Shown one piece after another: positions 43,234 to 55,291 of a stretch of 64,000 nt of DNA. Location: positions 716,737,202 to 716,801,201 of the forward strand of contig NC_064617.1 in NCBI RefSeq assembly GCF_023898315.1, in the 5' to 3' direction. Origin of the DNA: Schistocerca nitens. Lineage: Eukaryota > Arthropoda > Insecta > Orthoptera > Acrididae. Below the pieces are notes generated by a model that worked only from the letters and a program-made list of their open reading frames with translations, was not told the origin of the DNA and did no database searches. A program made the translations under genes and the position numbers. Position 1 is the first letter of the stretch. Each line of letters starts with the position of its first letter.

Positions 43234-44550
43234 CTAAGTGAATTCATCTCTTGGTCTCCCCCTACGATTTTTACCCTCCACGCTGCCCTCCAATACTAAA
43301 TTGGTGATCCCTTGATGCCTCAGAACATGTCCTACCAACCGATCCCTTCTTCTGGTCAAGTTGTGCCACAAACTCCTCTTCTCCCCAATCCTATTCAGTA
43401 CCTCCTCATTAGTTATGTGATCTACCCATCTAATCTTCAGCATTCTTCTGTAGCACCACATTTCGAAAGCTTCTATTCTCTTCTTGTCCAAACTATTTAC
43501 TGTCCATGTTTCACTTCCATACATGGCTACACTCCATACAAATACTTTCAGAAATGACTTCCTGACACTTAAATCTATACTCGATGTTAACAAATTTCTC
43601 TTCTTCAGAAACGCTTTCCTTACCATTGCCAGTCTACATTTTATATCCTCTCTACTTTGACCATCATCAGTTATTTTGCTCCACAAATAGCAAAACTCCT
43701 TTACTACTTTAAGTGTCTCATTTCCTAATCTAATACCCTCAACATCACCCGACTTAATTCGACTACATTCCATTATCCTTGTTTTGCTTTTGTTGATGTT
43801 CATCTTATATCCTCCCTTCAAGGCACCATCCATTCCGTTCAACTGCTCTTCCAAGTCCTTTGCTGTCTCTGACAGAATTACAATGTCATCGGCAAACCTC
43901 AAAGTTTTTATTTCTTCTCCATGGATTTTAATACCTACTCCGAATTTTTCTTTTGTTTCCTTTACTGCTTGCTCAATATACAGATTGAATAACATCGGGG
44001 AGAGGCTACAACCGTATCTTACTCCCTTCCCAACCACTGCTTCCCTTTCATGTTCCTCGACTCTTATAACTGCCATCTGCTTCCTGTACAAATTGTAAAT
44101 AGCCTTTCGCTCCCTGTATTTTACCCCTGCCACCTTTAGAATTTGAAAGAGAGTATTCCAGTCAACATTGTCAAAAGCTTTCTCTAAGTCTACAAATGCT
44201 AGAAACGTAGGTTTGCCTTTCCTTAATCTTTCTTCTAAGATAAGTCGTAAGGTCAGTATTGCCTCACGTGTTCCAGTATTTCTACGGAATCCAAACTGAT
44301 CTTCCCCGAGGTCGGCTTCTACTAGTTTTTCCATTCGTCTGTGAGGAATTCGTGTTAGTATTTTGCAGCTGTGGCTTATTAAACTGATTGTTCGGTAATT
44401 CTCACATCTGTCAACACCTGCTTTCTTTGGGATTGGAATTATTATATTCTTCTTGAAGTCTGAGGGTATTTCGCCTGTTTCATACATCTTGCTCACCAGA
44501 TGGTAGAGTTTTGTCAGGACTGGCTCTCCGAAGGTCGCCAGTAGTTCCAA
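43234..44550 (-). pseudogene. LINE-A copy 3: RT and C-terminal frame (438 aa)
   Basis: Follows the frameshift. RT: NIIIPIPKKAGVDRCENYRT, EDQFGFRRNTGTREAILTL, FLAFVDLEKAFDNVDWN (motif A), GVRYGCSLSPMLFNLY (motif B), LRFADDIVILSETAKDLEEQ (motif C), then MNINKSKTRIMECS, VKEFCYLWSKITDDG, EAFEMWCYRRMLK and GRPRDEFT before a TAG at about 43233, where copies 1 and 2 have AAG (Lys) and continue about 28 residues. Confidence 0.9.
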
Positions 44551-46094
44551 TGAATGTTGTCTACTCCGGGGGCCTTGTTTCGACTCAGGTCTTTCAGTGC
44601 TCTGTCAAACTCTTCACGCAGTATCGTATCTCTCATTTCATCTTCATCTACATCCTCCTCCATTTCCACAATATTGTCTCCAAGTACATCGCCCTTGTAT
44701 AGACCCTCTATATACTCCTTCCACCTTTCTGCCTTCCCTTCTTTGCTTAGAACTGGGTTGCCATCTGAGCTCTTGATATTCATACAAGTGGTTCTCTTCT
44801 CTCCAAAGGTCTCTTTAATTTTCCTGTAGGCAGTATCTATCTTACCCCTAGTAAGATAAGCCTCTACAGCCTTACATTTGTCCTCTAGCCATCCCTGCTT
44901 AGCCATTTTGCACTTCCTGTCGATCTCATTTTTGAGACGTTTGTATTCCTTTTTGCCTGCTTCATTTACTGCATTTTTATATTTTCTCCTTTCATCAATT
45001 AAATTCAATATTTCTTCTGTTACCCAAGGATTTCTACTAGCCCTCGTCTTTTTACCTACTTGATCCTCTGCTGCCTTCACTACTTCATCCCTCAAAGCTA
45101 CCCATTCTTCTTCTACTGTATTTCTTTCCCCCATTCCTGTCAATTGTTCCCTTATGCTCTCCCTGAAACTCTGTACAACCTCTGGTTCTTTCAGTTTATC
45201 CAGGTCCCATCTCCTTAAATTCCCACCTTTTTGCAGTTTCTTCAGTTTTAATCTACAGGTCATAACCAATAGATTGTGGTCAGAGTCCACATCTGCCCCT
45301 GGAAATGTCTTACAATTTAAAACCTGGTTCCTAAATCTCTGTCTTACCATTATATAATCTATCTGATACCTTTTAGTATCTCCAGGGTTCTTCCATGTAT
45401 ACAACCTTCTATCATGATTCTTAAACCAAGTGTTAGCTATGATTAAGTTGTGCTCTGTGCAAAATTCTACCAGGCGGCTTCCTCTTTCATTTCTTAGCCC
45501 CAATCCATATTCACCTCCTACATTTCCTTCTCTCCCTTTTCCTACACTCGAATTCCAGTCACCCATGACTATTAAATTTTCATCTCCCTTCACTATCTGA
45601 ATAATTTCTTTTATTTCATCATACATTTCTTCAATTTCTTCGTCATCTGCAGAGCTAGTAGGCATATAAACTTGTACTACTGTAGTAGGTGTGGGCTTCG
45701 TATCTATCTTGGCCACAATAATGGGTTCACTAAGCTGTTTGTAGTAGCTTACCCGCGTTCCTATTTTCCTATTCATTATTAAACCTACTCCTGCATTACC
45801 CCTATTTGACTTTGTGTTTATAACCCTGTAGTCACCTGACCAGAAGTCTTGTTCCTCCTGCCACCGAACTTCACTAATTCCCACTATATCTAACTTTAAC
45901 CTATCCATTTCCCTTTTCAAATTTTCTAACCTACCTGCCCGATTAAGGGATCTGACATTCCATGCTCCGATCCGTAGAACGCCAGTTTTCTTTCTCCTGA
46001 TAACGACATCCTCTTGAGTAGTACCCGCCCGGAGATCCGAATGGGGGACTATTTTACCTCCGGAATATTTTACCCAAGAGGACACCATCATCAT
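44514..46094 (-). pseudogene. LINE-A copy 3: endonuclease and linker frame (526 aa)
   Basis: Starts MMMVSSWVKYSGGKIVPHSD. Endonuclease blocks are complete: LRIGAWNVRSLNRAGRLENL, IVGISEVRWQEEQ (Glu), TVVQVYMPTSSADDEE, LIVMGDWNSSVGKG (Asp/Asn), NTWFKNHDRRLYTWKNPGD, YQIDYIMV and DVDSDHNLLVM (Asp/His). The linker then reads through NPWVTEEILNLIDE and YRKIKETFGEK to NKAPGVDNIHWNYWRP, where one base missing near 44550 (AATGAATG versus AATGGAATG in copy 2) shifts the frame. All catalytic residues of an AP-type endonuclease look intact. Proteins like this are often mislabelled 'craniofacial development protein 2-like'. Confidence 0.9.
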
Positions 46095-46710
46095 TTAATC
46101 ATGCAGTAAAGCTGCATGCCCTCGGGAAAAATTATGGCCGTAGTTTCCCCTTGCTTTCAGCCGTTCGCAGTAGCAGCACAGCAAGGCCGTTTTGGTTATT
46201 GTTACAAGGCCAGATCAGTCAATCATCCAGACTGTTGCCCTTGCAACTACTGAAAAGGCTGCTGCCCCTCTTCAGGAACCACACGTTTGTCTGGCCTCTC
46301 ATCAGATACCCCTCTGTTGTGGTTGTACCTACGGTATGGCTATCTGTATCGCTGAGGCACGCAAGCCTCCCCACCAACGGCAAGGTCCATCGTTCATGGG
46401 AAGGACCTTCCCTCTAGTGCAGCTATCAGTATGTTGCACTCAAAAAATGTGAATTCTGAATATTTAAGTGTTCAACACAAGCTCACTTGGAGAGTTTGAA
46501 TATAACTATGAATGAAGAGAAACTAATTCTTCTAGAATGGAACTATATTTTGGAGCCCAGTGTCCTCACAATAAGTGGTTGTACATTCATAATTACATTA
46601 AAACAAAATCAAAGGGGGGACTTATCAGAATTGTCAAAGCAGTCTTAAACATGAGTGTGCTGACGCCAGTGGTGCAAAGGCCACACACAAAAATTCACTA
46701 ACATAAGAGT

Positions 46711-48177
46711 GTTGTTGTTATGGTCTTCAGTCCAAAGACTGGTTTGACGCAGCTCTCCATGCTACTCTACCATGTACAAGCCTGTTCATCTCTGAATAAC
46801 TACTGCAACCTACATCCTTCTGAATCTGCTTACTGAAATCATTTCTTGGTCTCCTCTATGATTTTTAAGCCCCCCCCCTCCTCCCCCCCCCCCCTCACGC
46901 TTTCCTCCAGTACTAAACTGGTGATCCCTTGATGTCGCAAAATGTGTCCTACCAATCAATCTCTTCTTCTAGTCAGATTGTGCCACAGTGCCACAAATCT
47001 CTTTGCTCTTCAGTTCTATTCAGTACTTCCTGAGTAGTCATGAGATCCACCCATCTAATCTTCAACATTTTTCTGTAGTACCACATTTCTAAAGCTTTTA
47101 TTCTCTTCTTTCCATACGTGGATACACCCCATACAAATACATTACTTTCAGAAAATACTTCCTGATATTTAAATCTATATTTTCTGTTAACAAATTTCTC
47201 ATCTTCTGAAATGCTTTTCTTTCCATTGGCAGTCTACATTTCATATCCTCTCTACTTTCGCCATCACTAGTTACTTTGATGCCCAAATGGCAAAACTCAT
47301 CTACTATGTTAAGAGTCTCATTTTCGGATCTAATTCCCTCAGCATCACATGATTTAATTCACCTACATTCCATTGTCCTGTTTTGCTTTTGTTTGACATA
47401 ATCTTATGTTCTGCTTTCAAGATCCTGTCAATCTCATTCAACTGCTCTTCTAAGTTCTTTGCTGTCTGTGACAGAATTAAAATGTTATTGGCAAACCTTG
47501 AAGTTTTTTTTTCTTCTCCCTGGACTTTAATTTCTACTCCACATTTTTCATTTGTTTTCTTTACTGTGTGCTCAATATCTAGATTAAATAACATCAGGGA
47601 TAGGCTACAACCCTGTCTCATTTCTTTCTCAACTACTACTTCCCTTTCATGCCTCTTGACTCTTATAACTGCCATCTGGTTTTTGTACAAGTTGTAAATA
47701 GCCTTCTGTTTGCTGTATTTTACTCCTGCTACCTTCCAAATTTCAAAGAAAGTACTCCAGTCAACATTGTCAAAAGTTTTTCTAAGTCTACAAATGCTAT
47801 AAACATAGGTTTTCCTTTCCTTAACCTGACTTCTATGAGAAGTCATAGGTTCACTATTGCCTCGAGTGTTCCAACATTTTTCCAGAATTGAAACTAATTG
47901 TTCCCAGGTCAGCTTCTACCAGTTTTTCCATTCTTCTGTAAAGAATTTGTCTTATAATTTTGCAACCATGACTTACCAAACTGATAGTTTGGCAGTTGTC
48001 ACATCTGTTAGCACCTACTTTCTTTGGAATTGGAATTATTACATTCTTCTTGAAGTGCAAGGGTATTTTGCCTGTATCAAACATCTTGTTCAGCACATGG
48101 AAGAGTTTTGTCATGTCTGGCTGTCCCAAGGCTATCAGTAGTTCTAACAGAATGTTGTGTGCTCCCCGGGCTTGTTT
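46711..48177 (-). mobile_element. LINE-A copy 4, old, 5' truncated
   Basis: Minus strand, clearly older than copies 1-3. Readable: ARGAHNILLELLIALGQPDM, FKKNVIIPIPKKVGANRCDN (48170-47960), RKTFDNVDWSTFFEIWKVAG, KEMRQGCSLSLMLFNLDIEH, RFANNILILSQTAKNLEEQ (FADD changed to FANN), then VTSDGESREDMKCRLPMERK. The 3' end starts at 46711. C-runs at 46869-46894 break up the C-terminal part. It lies in repeat R. Confidence 0.88.
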
Positions 48178-49255
48178 GCATGTTTTATAAATGGTACAAT
48201 ACAGATTACCTGTATTGAGGAGATGCAATTAATGGTCATTGCCACACAGGGCTCATCAGATCTTCCCAGGATAGTTTGGAAAGCTGAAAATATTTAATTA
48301 GATTTTCTCAAACCCAATAAATCCCACAAATTTTGAGCCACAACCAAAGAGTCATCCATGCCAACAATATCACAACACTAGAGTTGTTAATAGTTTGCCA
48401 GTGTACTAAAATCAGTCTACCTTCACACTTGGGAGTGATGCACTGAACTTTCTATAAACTTTGCTCATTAACTACTTGCATCTAAGCCTCAACAATCACC
48501 AGCAGAAATATACTTGAAAAATCGTTGTAAATGTCTTGATCTGGGCACCTTTATTTACACCATGTTACTAGCACAGTATGTGCAAATGCAAAGCTTATTG
48601 AACGATAATGAGGGGACACTTGGCACATACCTGTCTGGTTCAATGGCCAGGTCACATTTTCCTAACATTGGGACATTGCCCCACTCTCCCGATTCTTTTT
48701 TGGCATGATGTCAGACCTTATAGTTTACCAGATAGGAACTTTGCTTGTAATTACATCATTCTGTACTATTTGCTGACATGGAGACTAACTTTAAACTTTA
48801 CTTTTATAAATATTGGTAATTCTCAGCTGTTCACCACAATAGTGGACTATTTTTCCTTTGGGCAGGCTCCACTGATGGAACCATTCACGGAACCAAAGTC
48901 AAGAGCTAGCCAAACCTGCTTTTAGCCTTTCCAGACCCTGTTGGCTGATTTGAAATACTAGGGTCAACTGGTTGCATCTGCCCCAGAATGTACTGTCTGT
49001 CCTCTTCACCCTCCAGCGACCCCTATGTTAATTCTCATAGGCTTGCTGAATTAAAACTCATACATAGCATCATATATATTCTGAGCATTATGATGTTTTT
49101 ATCATTCTTAGTGTAATAAAATATTGTATAAATTAACATGTTTTGAGCTAATTACTTTTCTTAATTTTTATACTTAATTGTTTAATTCATTTAATGGCCA
49201 AATTAAGCATGCACAGTGTGATCACAGCAAAGAACCATGTGTTGCCCTGCCTCCA

Positions 49256-50985
49256 TTGTTTTTAACTTTTTTATGAGTTTTAAAGTATTACAATAAAGTA
49301 AATTTTTGATAATTATGAGTGTTAGGTGGGTATCATTCCACTACTCTTTCTCTGACTAATATTAGAATTTACAATCTTTTTGCCATGAATTCCAGATCTT
49401 GCACCACTTCTACATATTATGTTTTTATTTTACCATTAAGTATGATGTTATTACTTTCCATTCAGATGAAACATTTATTATTGTGAAAATTTTGACTTAT
49501 CATTTAAATCTAATTGTAATACGTGACCTTTTGATAATGTTGTTTCACTCTGCAATGTATGTGCTTTGCTTAGCCACTACACTTTTCAGTGTTTATTTCC
49601 TCAGTTCACCTTGATTCTATTTCTAGCATGCACCACCATGTTACACTGTGGATATAATTGGGAAGGGAATCTGTTTCTCCATCTTAAGGTCTACCATACT
49701 CTGGGGATATGGAAGGACAATGGCAGTCACTGTGTTGATATGATGTCATCTACTTCCGCTGTGCTGCCATTGACTGTGCTAATCCATATTTCCATATTTG
49801 TTGGCTCTCTTTCTAAACTGTGTGCATTCCAATGTCCTATAGAGTCATGCCATCGTGTCAGACCACCACCTATTGTCATAACCCTTCACCAAGTGCCATA
49901 ACAACCTTAACACAGATACCACAGCTAAATGTATGTGTTGACCTGAGCCTTAATCACTTTTCTCTATATCTTGAAAACATTGGAAGCTTTTAGGTAACAC
50001 CACCCACATTATTTCCACCAAGAGATTCACATACTGCATTTCTATGAAAATTTTTACTGAAAATCAATTACTGTCATACTCCTGATTGCTGCATATCACA
50101 CCTTTTGTGGCATATGACTTTACCACCTGTACCTCTATATACATGCATTTACATATTCTAACTTAGCTTAAAATATTCTTTCACTGGCACACATGGCAGC
50201 ACAGGTTCCGTGAACACATATTCTAACCTTAAATGTATAATTCTCCCAACATGCAAGTTTTTCATTACTCTGGAACTCAAGGCATCACAGTCCAAATCAC
50301 ACAGGTTTTTGTTCAGCTACTTAATCTAATATCAGCTGGCCTACTATAAATCACAGTTTTTTTCACAAATCCATTGTGCACTTATATCAAAACTTTGCCT
50401 TGTAGTTCAGCATTCACAACACTGTCAACTGTGTAACTTTAAAATATATACCCAGACTTATTCATGTGTTCACGCCCTCTGTTTATGCTACTCATATACT
50501 GGTTAGCCAGATTTATCATTCTGTACTTGAGCATTTTGAGGCAACCTCCATTCTTTATGTCCTTCATGGTAAATTTAATTGACTAATTTCAGTATTAATC
50601 TTTAGACCACCAGATTGTCTGTCATCATCCTTTTTCCTTCATTTGCTGTTAAATAAAGATTTATTTAAATGGTGCAAAACTCCCACACATCTAAAATCAA
50701 AAGACAGAAACTTGATTTCAGAAGACTTAAGAGCCAGAAAATAAGAATGATGCTAGATAGCTGAGATGCACACAGTTACAATGCTGTAAGTCTCTCAAAG
50801 AATGAGACACTCGCTATGTTTTTGCATTAGGACAACATATTGTCTGTTGTCCTTCCTTCATCTTTCACACATTCACTGTTTCCTGATTCAGATTGCTATA
50901 ATAGTGCCTACATACATTTTCTCCTGCTGTTTAAACTTGACATTTTGTATTCCTTTTTTAAATTATATTTGGCCCTTGTCTTATA
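49256..50985. other. No recognised feature
   Basis: AT-rich. Parts may be the pol remnant of the old gypsy-like element to the right, but no motif could be confirmed. Confidence 0.4.
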
Positions 50986-53170
50986 TTCAGAGGCAGCCTT
51001 TACTGGCTTCTTGTAAGAACAGTACCACTGCTGCCTTTCCTTCAGTACACATTTTCATAGAACATAATTCAAAATTTACCTCACAGCGGTACACATTTAC
51101 AAAATTGATGCAAACCAGCATATTCACAATGTGCTTTTGAATTATTTGAAATGTGTGACCCACCACTACATTCACAATTTTTGCAGGTAATTTCACTTCT
51201 TGATGAATTACTTTGGATTTCTTTCCAGTATCCCCAAACGTTTTCACAATGGATACTGACCACACAGCCATATAATTTTTATTTGGCAAAATTGCAAAAT
51301 ACTCTTCCACAATGGCTGAAATCTCAGAACTGCTGTCTACAAACAATTTTTTTTCCAGATCTCCTATACTTATGGCAACAATAGGTTCCACATCAGTTGC
51401 AATGTGAACTGGCTCATCTTCTGCTAACAGATCATTAATTATAGCTCACTGATCAAAATTGGGTTTTGCTGTTCCTACCAGCAAACGTTGGAATTGTTGA
51501 AGTACCCTGCCTCAAAGCAACAGTTCAGTTGGAATCCTTTAAGCAGGCTGTCATGAAGCAACAGTCCCCACATGCTCTGGGCCTCAGCCCATTCAGCCTG
51601 TGAGTCCAAAAGCTCAATTTCCTTGTTATATAACCTTTATGGTTGTACGTATTTTGAAGTTTCCTTGAACACAAACTTAATGCTGCTTTCCTCTCTCAGC
51701 ACTCCTGCTCTACATATTTTTGCTGCTTGTACAAATTCACTGGTTTGTTCTTTGTGACTATTTTCATTCCTGATGTTTTGAATATCTGATTTTGAACCCC
51801 ACAGATCCCCCACTTGCTTTCTCAGTGAACCTCTATTGTTTACTGTTTCCACTGCCATTGATGTTTGTTCTTCAAGTAGTGTCACAATTCCAAACACATC
51901 CCCACCTCCAGACCTCTTTATTATGTTAGAGTCCTTAGCATACCACATTTGCTGGTTGTCCCTTCTGCTATTTCATGTGCTCCCTTCATTCGTTTTGTGA
52001 CAACACTGTCCAAGGCCACCTCTCCCCATTTCTTGTCCCAAGTTACTCGCAATCCCTGCTAAATGCAACGGCGTGCTAGCCCTGGTACTAATACCCCCAT
52101 CAGCACCTGCACCTTGCCTCCAAGGTCACTTGCGGCCTCTGCTAGCTGTTATATGTTCATATGAATTCCGTATCCATTCTGCTCTGGATTTTCATTAGGT
52201 GATGGGATCTCAGGCCTCTATGCCTCCGGCCAGTCCCTCACTGAGAAATTGTCTAGTTTAATGTGTCATCATGAAGAGTCTGATTGCCATGTTCCATTTC
52301 TTCTCCACTGTGCACAATATTCTGTCACCCATCACATCCATTACATGAGCGAACAGTGTCATGCATAAGCTGTACCAGCCTCCCCTCTTCTCCCCATCAT
52401 GACACACTTTGCTGCCTGCTGTCCCTACCATGCAAATGTTCCACTCATTCTGTGAACCTCATATACTGGTCATAATTGCCCCTAGGTGCAGATACCAATT
52501 CCCAACAGATTTTTAATGGCAATATTTATTCTCTGTCCACAGCTAACAGTTCGATAGCCATACTCAAGTCAAGAAATTTTATTTGCTTCCACCAAAATTC
52601 ACAAGTTTCCTTCAGGTTCCATGATCTGCTTGATACTTGTTATCAGTCCAGAAACCCACCAACAACTCCCTTTGACTCTCTTCAGACCAATATTCTTTTA
52701 AAAACTTGTCACTACACTTTGATAAATCAATACAAGTATTAGACACCTCTTTAACCCATCTAACAGTGTCCTCTTGTAAATAGCCTATCACAAAAGAAAT
52801 CTGTTTTTTCTCTAATCAGGATATGTGCAACACATCGAAGAATGTCTGTATGATCAAGTTTGGATGCACATTTCTAAGCAGATTGAAGTAATTAAATTTC
52901 ATACAGCGAAAGAATGCTGCATGTGCTGGAGCACACGATGAAGCCTGTTCACCCCATCTTTACATCTTGGAGATTGCTTGTTCATTTTTGCAGATTGCGT
53001 GTTTCATTTTTAATCATTGATGAGTTCAGTGTCTTATTATGCACAACCTGTCCTCTTTGAAGTGATTCATGTGCTGTTTGCTCTGTGATCAGCACTTGAG
53101 TTGTATCTCTCACAGGCCCCTTAAAATTATTACTCTGTTCCAAACATAAGTTGTTACTAATGCTACTTAA
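50985..53170 (-). mobile_element. Old LTR retrotransposon: gag tail and protease
   Basis: Minus-strand frame 51391-50987 reads VEPIVAISIGDLEKKLFVDS, SSEISAIVEEYFAILPNKN, KVIHQEVKLPAKI and NMLVCINFVNVYRCEVNFE. This is the retropepsin layout of gypsy-like elements (V.I....K.FVDTGSEISAI .. LIG.DFL), but the catalytic DTG/DSG is DSS. Upstream, 51400-53170 holds decayed gag-like frames (for example LEYCFLCDRLFTRG-like pieces and VGDLWGSKSDIQNIRNENSH) with many stops. The element is split by the LTR retrotransposon at 53174-57984 and seems to continue at 57990-58740. Confidence 0.55.
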
Positions 53171-53173
53171 CTC

Positions 53174-53595
53174 TCTAGTAACCAGAATCAAGCAAGACTG
53201 GGGCACACCATCCGATGGGCTGATAGTGTCAATGGGGAATCACCAGTACAGCACAGACACACACAACAGGGATGACTGACAACACATACCTCAAGGCAAA
53301 ATACCAAGACCACAGAGCAAAATCAAACTGGATACCAAGACGTAGCAACTATCAGTGACCAGAGAGAGGATGAATGGATAAACAATCACTAGCAGTGTCG
53401 AAACACGACTGTGGTCTTAGACCCTGTGCTGCCAGCTTTATTTAAGTGCTGATAAGCTGGTGCAGTGAGTGTGGCCTGCGCATAGCACTGTGGCAGTGAC
53501 AGCAGCACTCGCAGATTATAGGGGTGCTCCCTAGCTCCTGTCATCTACATCCATGCCTTCTGGTGGGTTGTAAAAATTGTCAGGCTGGGATACCA
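53174..53595 (-). repeat. 3' LTR of the gypsy element
   Basis: Minus-strand reading starts TGGTATCCCAGCC at 53595 and ends GTTACTAGA at 53174. Pairs with 57566-57984. Shared phrases: GGGGAATCAC, CACACAACAGGGA, AGATTATAGGGG, CATGCCTTCTG. Confidence 0.88.
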
Positions 53596-53989
53596 CATCC
53601 CTCCCTCCCAAAATGGGCACATAGAGCCTGAAGTGCCCTAGGCGATGTTATAGAAGGTGAACAGGTCATGTCCCATCAGTGGAGGCTGCCAGCTGATAGA
53701 AGGGATGTGGGCACTGTGCTGGGGAACTGCAGTGTGGGGGATGATCCTCAGAGCAGATGGAAGCTGTGGTGATGTCTCGACCTCCTTACCCATGCCCACA
53801 GGAGCTGCCAATGATGTACTGGAACACAAATGGTACTCTGTGAGGCAGAGGAACATATGAGGTCGGGGACTCAAGAGTGATCCACTGCTGGAGGTGCAGG
53901 CTGGAGGCAGGAACGAAGTTGGTTTATGTGCCAGTGCTTCAAACCTCTTGGGGTGCCAATCGTCATAAGGTGCTGCACCATCATTAGTG

Positions 53990-55290
53990 TTCACTACTAT
54001 AGCCAGCATCTGTTAGGATTTTGAATGATAGCGACATGCCCAAACAGCTGAACCTGGAAGGTATTTCCACCATGTCGGGTCTGGGGTTCCTTGGGTTGGG
54101 GTGCCAGGAGTTGGAGGAGGATATGAGACTGTTGACCATAGAGGAGTTCTGCTGGGCAGTGGTCATGGATAGGAGTGGGCCTATAGGCGCTCAGGAACAT
54201 CATGATTTCCGCTGCTATGGTAGATGCACCCACGGCCTTCAAAATTTCTTTTTTAAATGTGCACACATCTGCGTCACTTCACCATTGGAGGAGGGATGAA
54301 ACATAGGGCTATAAGGATGTTTGATGCCATTGGTGGTGCAGAACTGTTCAAAGGCTGTAGCTGTGAACTGGAGTCCATTGCCAGTTATGATGGTGCAGGG
54401 AAGCCCCTCAGTGGTGACACTCTACAAAAGGGCATTGAGTATGGCAGCTGTGACAGTGGACGTCATTCTGACTGCATAGTGGTAGTTATAGTGTACATCA
54501 TGCTGACTGCTTAGGGGTAGTTTGAATAAGTGTCTATGACAGTGAGCCACATAGTGCCAACAAAGGGACTAGCAAAGTTGAGATGATTGCAATCCCAAGG
54601 GTGATGGGGAGTAGGCCAGGGCCCAAAAGACTGAAGTGGAGCAGCTTGATGTTGAGCACATGCAGAACAGTGGCACACCATATCCTCCACGTCCTTGTTC
54701 AGTCCTGGTCAGTAGACATGTCATCTGGCAAGGACTTTTATCCATGACATATTCCAATGCCCGTGATGGAGAAGTTCCAAGTTGTGAGTGCGTAAGGTAG
54801 TTGGGATGACAGTGCTGTGCTTACCTGTCTCGACATTCATCAGGAGCACATTGGAGATGACGAACAATTGATGAGAGAGGTGAGCCCAGGTTTGGAGCTG
54901 AAGATCATCGACTTTCCAAAATAAGTGGGCCATCCTTGTAGTACATAGTGTATGACAGGCTGAAAGATACGGTTGCAGCACATGTCCGCTGCAGTGTGAG
55001 TAGCGGTGATAGGAAACCCATCCCAGGTGTGTTGTCATTCCTCATCAAAGTGAAAATGGAGATCTCCAGTTGGTCAAATGCTGGGTTTGGTCCTGATAGT
55101 GAATGTGAGAGTGTATGTGTGTTTGCATGTTGTGCAGTAGATTTGTACTTGGTGGTGCAATTGTAGGAGCTAAGAAAAAGAGCCCAATGTTGGAGCCTCT
55201 GAGCTGTCCACTCTGAAAGCCAAGAGTGTGGCCCAAAGAGTGCTACTAATGGCTTATGGTCTGTAACAAGGGTAAACCGGGTCCACAATA
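53990..55290 (-). pseudogene. Gypsy integrase and end of RNase H, broken
   Basis: Minus strand from 55288: TLVTDHKPLVALFGPHSWLS then TAQRLQHWALFLSSYNCTTKY (RNase H end). 54840-54600: LELLHHGHWNMSW, VYWPGLNKDVEDMVCHCSAC, AQHQAAP (integrase HHCC zinc domain). 54600-54540: DCNHLNFASPFVGTMWLTVI (catalytic core start). 54266-53997: LKKEILKAVGASTIAAEIMM then FLSAYRPTPIHDHCPAELLYGQ (end of core). Stops and shifts throughout. Confidence 0.8.
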
Positions 55291-55291
55291 G

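Larger units (their letters stand above)
43113..46403 (-). mobile_element. LINE-A copy 3, full length (3291 bp), the best preserved
   Basis: Perfect 12-base target duplication GACCTTCCCTCT at 43101-43112 and 46404-46415. Both ends match copy 2 (3' TTGTTGTTGTTGTGG, 5' region with CAGCCGTTCGCAGTAGCAGC). The coding region has one frameshift and one late nonsense codon. It is inserted in repeat R. Copies 2 and 3 share many diagnostic residues (RYG in RT motif B, KSGDVEG, DEMRDT) absent from copy 1, so they form a subfamily. Confidence 0.95.
42836..49255. repeat. Unclassified repeat 'R', copy 1, with two LINE-A insertions
   Basis: After removing 43113-46403 and 46711-48177 (LINE-A copies), the remaining about 1.65 kb aligns along its length with 62040-63510. 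Matching landmarks: CAGGCCAGCTGCACTTC (43069 and 62294), CAGTATGTTGCACTC (46427) versus CAGTATGCTGCACTC (62331), AGGATAGTTTGGAAAGCTG (48268 and 62698), ATATACTTGAAAAATCGT (48509 and 62942), GAGCTAATTACTTTTCTTAA (49144 and 63404). No protein was recognised in either copy and no terminal repeats were identified. Confidence 0.75.

Noticed and set aside
44514-46094. Host gene resembling 'craniofacial development protein 2'
   Set aside because: The frame is the AP endonuclease of LINE-A, repeated in the copies at 20, 24 and 43 kb and joined to RT.
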